Origin: an uncultured Clostridia bacterium
GTDB lineage: Bacteria > Bacillota > Clostridia > TANB77 > CAG-508
NCBI GenBank assembly: GCA_944393345.1
Contig: CALXZW010000018.1
Span: forward strand, 1-17,529
Direction: 5' to 3'
Length of the DNA stretch: 17,529 nt
The notes under the pieces were generated by a model. That model had not been told where the DNA came from. It did no database searches and worked only from the letters and a program-made list of their open reading frames with translations. Shown piece after piece: positions 14,612 to 17,529 of the stretch; the first letter of the stretch is position 1, and the number at the start of each line of letters is the position of its first letter. The translations under genes were made by a program, and so were the position numbers.

Positions 14612-14793
14612 ATTGTTACCTTCCCCTCTGCAATTTCATTTGCAGCTAATGTAACTGAAGAATCTTCCTTTACATTTGTTAATGGTTCTGCTCCACTAGC
14701 TATTTGTCTTGCTCTTCTTGCTGTTGCTATTACTAATTCATATCTATTGTTTGCTTTTTCTAATAATTTTGTAACACTTGGCTCTACTATCAT
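14605..14793 (-). CDS. rpoZ: DNA-directed RNA polymerase subunit omega
   Basis: Omega is the small subunit that helps fold and assemble the beta' subunit. The 62-residue protein matches the short Bacillota form: MIVEPSVTKLLEKANNRYELVIATARRARQIASGAEP, followed by SSVTLAANEIAEGKV, the conserved C-terminal helix. AAAGGAAAG lies about 10 nt before the ATG. It is 42 nt after remA, and its last bases overlap the gmk start. The size, the family core and the neighbours all agree. Confidence 0.93.
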   Translation of the reverse strand: MIVEPSVTKLLEKANNRYELVIATARRARQIASGAEPLTNVKEDSSVTLAANEIAEGKVTIC

Positions 14794-14835
14794 TTTAATT
14801 CACTTTCCTTTCAAAATATTCTCTTTGCTAATTTA

Positions 14836-15117
14836 TTATTTAATGGTCTCTGATCCTAATTTATTTAGTTCTTCTTGTGAAATAGTTTTATCAATTCTAC
14901 CTCCTACAGTTTCTGGTTGAACTGCTGATAAAATAATATGTCCTGAATCCATAATTAATACAGCTCTTGTTCTTCTTCCATAAGTAGCATCAACTGCTGT
15001 TTTATTATCTTTTGCTTCTTGCACCATTCTTTTTATTGGTGCAGATTCTGGGCTAACTATTGCTACAATTCTTTCTGCTGAAACGATGTTTCCAAATCCT
15101 ATGTTTACTAATTGCAT
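14836..15117 (-). CDS. remA: Extracellular matrix regulator RemA (DUF370)
   Basis: In B. subtilis RemA is a DNA-binding activator of biofilm matrix and osmoprotection genes that wraps DNA as an oligomer. The 93 residues carry nearly the full family signature: NIGFGNIVSAERIVAIVSPE, SAPIKRMVQEAKD, DATYGRRTRAVLIMDSGHII and LSAVQPETVGGR, plus a short C-terminal extension. AGAAAGGATTG precedes the ATG, and the gene is 14 nt after yicC. The yicC-remA pairing is conserved across Bacillota, including species without known matrix genes, so its regulatory targets here cannot be guessed. Confidence 0.95.
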   Translation of the reverse strand: MQLVNIGFGNIVSAERIVAIVSPESAPIKRMVQEAKDNKTAVDATYGRRTRAVLIMDSGHIILSAVQPETVGGRIDKTISQEELNKLGSETIK

Positions 15118-15131
15118 AAAATCAATCCTTT

Positions 15132-16007
15132 CTATTCTATATTTTGCACTTGTTCTCTTATGTTTTCTATTTCTGTTTTTATATCTATTACATCATTTGT
15201 TATTTCTAAATTATTTGCTTTTGAACCTATTGTGTTTGTTTCTCTGTTCATTTCTTGAATTATAAAATCTAGCTTTTTCCCTATTTGTGTATTAGAATTT
15301 AGCAATTCTTTAAATTGTGATATATGACTATTTAATCTAGTAATTTCTTCTTCAACAGAACATTTATCAGCATATATTACTACTTCTTGTGCCAGTCTTG
15401 CTTCATCTATTTCTTGATTTTGTAATAATTCTTGTACTCTTGTTTTTAATTTTACTACATATTCTTGAATAAGTCCAGTAGATAATGTAGATATCTCCAA
15501 TATTTTTTTCTGTATTTCTTCTAATCTTCTAGTTAAATCTTCTGCGATTTTTTCTCCTTCTTTTTCTTTCATTTCTATAATTTGATTAACTGCATTTTTT
15601 GTTACTTCCATAAGTTCATTTTTTATAGTGTCCTCATCCTGATTATTTTGGATAGTTAAAACATCTGGATATTTTGATATGTCTGTTACTTCAATATTTG
15701 ATAATATATTTTCACTTTCAGCTAATTTTTTTAATTGTTCTATATACATTTTGGCAATTTCTGTATTTATTTTTATATTTTTGCCTTCCGCTGAATTATT
15801 CTCAAACGTTACAAATACGTCTATTTTTCCTCTTTGTATTTTTTTAGATATACATTTTTTTATATCTTCTTCTAAGTAACTTATTGCTTTTGGCATTTTT
15901 ATACTTATATCTAAATATCTATGATTCACACTCTTTATTTCTATTTGATATGTTCTTTCTATTTTTTCTAAATTTGCTTTTCCATAACCAGTCATACTTT
16001 TTATCAT
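15132..16007 (-). CDS. YicC family protein (endoribonuclease)
   Basis: YicC proteins are conserved oligomeric ribonucleases. E. coli YicC affects the small RNA RyhB, while the role in Bacillota is less clear. The 291 residues show the N-terminal hallmark IKSMTGYGKA, EIKSVNHRYLDISIKMP and, after a coiled-coil-rich middle, the DUF1732 C-terminal domain: RLAQEVVIYADKCSVEEEITRL, GKKLDFIIQEMNRETNTIGSK and IKTEIENIREQVQNIE. The length is typical. GAGGTAAAG lies ahead of the ATG. It is 15 nt after the upstream membrane protein gene and 14 nt before remA. Confidence 0.94.
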   Translation of the reverse strand: MIKSMTGYGKANLEKIERTYQIEIKSVNHRYLDISIKMPKAISYLEEDIKKCISKKIQRGKIDVFVTFENNSAEGKNIKINTEIAKMYIEQLKKLAESENILSNIEVTDISKYPDVLTIQNNQDEDTIKNELMEVTKNAVNQIIEMKEKEGEKIAEDLTRRLEEIQKKILEISTLSTGLIQEYVVKLKTRVQELLQNQEIDEARLAQEVVIYADKCSVEEEITRLNSHISQFKELLNSNTQIGKKLDFIIQEMNRETNTIGSKANNLEITNDVIDIKTEIENIREQVQNIE

Positions 16008-16022
16008 TTTTCTTTACCTCTT

Positions 16023-16664
16023 TTATTTTGATGTTTTTTTCTTTTTATTTGTTTGTTTTTTTGTTGCTTCTTTAACAATTGGCTTTTCTTCACTTACAAT
16101 TTCTGAAATATCGCTTAGACTATCTAAATATTCTTTTCTATTTTTAGTATATATTATTATAGCTTTTAAAATATAATATATCGAAAATACACCAGCAGAT
16201 ATTATTAAATATTTATTAAAATCATAATTTAATAATGTAATTATATATGTTATTGATAGTGAATGAAATGCTAAAACAAATAATTCTATAGCATTTATAG
16301 CTACTTTTCCATTATCTTTTTTGTATGATTTTTCTAGCATATATATACCTAATAATAAAAATACACTAGCAAATATTTCTATATCACAAGAAAGCCTATC
16401 TAATTTCATTTTTGCATGTGCTAAAATTAATATTCCAAAATAGATTATAATACCTACTGCAATAAAAAAATTATTTCTTAATCTTTTTTTTAATTCTTCC
16501 GACAATTTTTTTGTTTCTGTTTCATTTTCAGTTTTTGTTTCTTTATTAATTTTAGATTTTTTATTTTCTTTTTCATTTTTCTCTTCAGTCTTATTTTTAT
16601 TTTCTTTTCTAGCTTTTTTTATATTTTCTCTATTTTCATTTTTTTCATTTTTTTCTTTTTTCAT
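16023..16664 (-). CDS. Uncharacterised membrane protein with Lys/Glu/Asn-rich cytoplasmic tails
   Basis: I do not recognise a family for this protein. The 213 residues open with about 60 residues made almost entirely of Lys, Glu, Asn and Thr (low complexity, no hydrophobic core). Four hydrophobic helices follow (about 65-84, 95-112, 121-146 and 151-173), and the end is a basic tail with KKQTNKKKKTSK. Both ends should therefore be cytoplasmic. No catalytic or metal motif is seen. An AGGAG site lies just upstream of the ATG, and the gene is 9 nt after rsmE and 15 nt before yicC, so it is expressed with ribosome and RNA maturation genes. The charged ends could bind RNA or ribosomes, but that is speculation. 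It has the same AT-rich composition as its neighbours. Confidence 0.85.
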   Translation of the reverse strand: MKKEKNEKNENRENIKKARKENKNKTEEKNEKENKKSKINKETKTENETETKKLSEELKKRLRNNFFIAVGIIIYFGILILAHAKMKLDRLSCDIEIFASVFLLLGIYMLEKSYKKDNGKVAINAIELFVLAFHSLSITYIITLLNYDFNKYLIISAGVFSIYYILKAIIIYTKNRKEYLDSLSDISEIVSEEKPIVKEATKKQTNKKKKTSK

Positions 16665-16673
16665 TGAACTCTC

Positions 16674-17426
16674 CTAATCTTCTAATTCATACATTAATAT
16701 ACTTAACATATTTAAAGCTACCGTTTCTGTTCTTAAAATTCTTTTTCCTAGTGTTATAATCTTTACATTATCAATTTCTTTTAATATTTCAATTTCTTTT
16801 TCGTCTATTCCACCTTCTGGTCCTATTAAAATAGCAATTTTTATATCTGATTTTATTTTTTCTTTTATTTTCTTAATTTGGTATTTTAATTTATTTTCCT
16901 TTTCGTTTTCATAAGCTACTAATACTATATCATAATTTTGGCATAAATTACAAACATTTTCTAAATCTATTATATTATTTATATTTGGTATTATATTTCT
17001 TCCCGATTGTTTTGCAGCTACTTCTGAAATTTTTTGCCATCTTTGTATTTTCTTTATTTTATCTTTATCTTCTAATTTTACAATACACCTTTGCATTTCT
17101 ACTGGATTTATATCATAAGCTCCTAATTCAACTGATTTTTGAATTATTAATTCCATTTTATCTGCTTTAGGTAAACCTTGAAAAATTGATATTTGTACAT
17201 TTGATTCTACATTTTCTTCTATATTTTCTATAATTTCACATTCTATTTTTTCATCTGTTATGTCTTTTATTTTACAAATATAATCTCTTGTAGTTTCACT
17301 ATTACATACTATTATTTTATCATTTATTTTTTTTCTTAATACGTTTTTTATATGTTTTACATCTTGTCCTATAATTATTATTTTATTATTACTTTTTTGT
17401 TCATTTTTTATAAAAAATTTTGGCAT
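16674..17426 (-). CDS. rsmE: 16S rRNA (uracil-1498-N3)-methyltransferase RsmE
   Basis: RsmE is a SPOUT (trefoil-knot) enzyme that methylates N3 of U1498 of 16S rRNA in the 30S subunit using S-adenosylmethionine. The 250 residues have the PUA-like N-terminal domain (MPKFFI ... KHIKNVLRKKINDKIIV) and the knot domain: GLPKADKMELIIQKSVELGA, RWQKISEVAAKQSGRN, LIGPEGGIDEKE (201-211) and LGKRILRTETVALNML (226-241), the SAM-binding knot. AAAGGAG is well spaced before the ATG. It is the first gene of a six-gene transcript. prmA, a usual neighbour upstream, would lie outside the window if present. Confidence 0.96.
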   Translation of the reverse strand: MPKFFIKNEQKSNNKIIIIGQDVKHIKNVLRKKINDKIIVCNSETTRDYICKIKDITDEKIECEIIENIEENVESNVQISIFQGLPKADKMELIIQKSVELGAYDINPVEMQRCIVKLEDKDKIKKIQRWQKISEVAAKQSGRNIIPNINNIIDLENVCNLCQNYDIVLVAYENEKENKLKYQIKKIKEKIKSDIKIAILIGPEGGIDEKEIEILKEIDNVKIITLGKRILRTETVALNMLSILMYELED

Positions 17427-17474
17427 TTTTTCTCCTTTATATAAATAATTTATCTATATTTATTGAACAATGTA

Positions 17475-17483
17475 ATTATATCA
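17475..17483 (-). promoter_or_regulatory. Candidate extended -10 promoter for rsmE
   Basis: TGATATAAT on the minus strand is a perfect -10 with a TGn extension, about 48 nt before the rsmE ATG. No good -35 is found at 16-18 nt. A small inverted repeat (ATTTCT-A-AGAAAT, 17487-17499) lies in the spacer. If the promoter is real, the rsmE-gmk operon starts here. Otherwise it is read from genes beyond the window. Confidence 0.45.
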
Positions 17484-17529
17484 AATTTCTAAGAAATAAT
17501 AAATAGATTTTATAGTTTTATTTAAATAA

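Noticed and set aside
16485..16664. The Lys/Glu-rich start of the 213-residue gene as a DNA repeat array
   Set aside because: The bases show no fixed period. It is biased codon content rather than a repeat.
1..17529. Mobile elements, CRISPR arrays, tRNA or rRNA genes, toxin or defence systems
   Set aside because: No transposase, integrase, spaced direct repeats, tRNA-like fold or defence-gene motif was seen. The content is conserved housekeeping and sporulation genes.

Overview
This window is a very A+T-rich chromosomal segment (roughly a quarter G+C by eye). Every confidently called gene is on the minus strand. Three things point to a low-GC, endospore-forming member of the Clostridia/Bacillota: a spore germination protease (gpr); the Bacillota blocks yicC-remA-rpoZ-gmk, priA-def-fmt and asp23-amaP-DUF2273-nusB-xseA-xseB; and strong GGAGG-type ribosome binding sites with AGA-dominated arginine use. 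It resembles contigs of uncultured gut clostridia, but that placement is inference. No tRNA, rRNA, CRISPR array, insertion sequence, prophage or attachment site was seen, and no gene-free stretch exceeds about 130 bases.

Reading in the direction of transcription (right to left), promoters and terminators divide the window into six units. (1) 17426-14042: rsmE, a Lys/Glu-rich four-helix membrane protein of unknown function, yicC, remA, rpoZ and gmk, ending in a perfect hairpin that contains the gmk stop codon. (2) 13955-10214: priA, def and fmt, with a clear promoter (TTGTAA, 17 bp, TATACT). (3) 10103-6464: asp23, amaP, DUF2273, nusB, xseA, xseB and a divergent PAP2 protein. It starts from a compact control region with the same promoter hexamers, a 31-bp inverted repeat overlapping the -10, further TGATATA half-sites and an 11-bp tandem duplication. 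(4) 6396-1886: fhs and uvrA. (5) 1799-864: gpr, with a possible sporulation-type promoter. (6) 789-130: a membrane-anchored protein of unknown function with a near-consensus promoter, ending in a hairpin that is probably bidirectional. A possible plus-strand gene tail converges on that hairpin at the left edge.

The genes are mostly housekeeping: ribosome maturation (RsmE), RNA turnover (YicC), transcription (omega, NusB), nucleotide and C1 metabolism (Gmk, Fhs, Fmt), N-terminal methionine processing (Fmt, Def), DNA restart and repair (PriA, XseAB, UvrA), envelope stress (Asp23/AmaP), matrix regulation (RemA) and spore germination (GPR). Fhs makes 10-formyl-THF, which Fmt uses to charge initiator tRNA, and Def later removes the formyl group.

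The most notable anomaly is uvrA, which is split by a single extra base at 2984. Removing that base restores a 941-residue protein of normal UvrA length. I see no new multi-gene system here. The items worth a second look are the uvrA frameshift, the asp23 control region, the gpr promoter and two uncharacterised membrane proteins.
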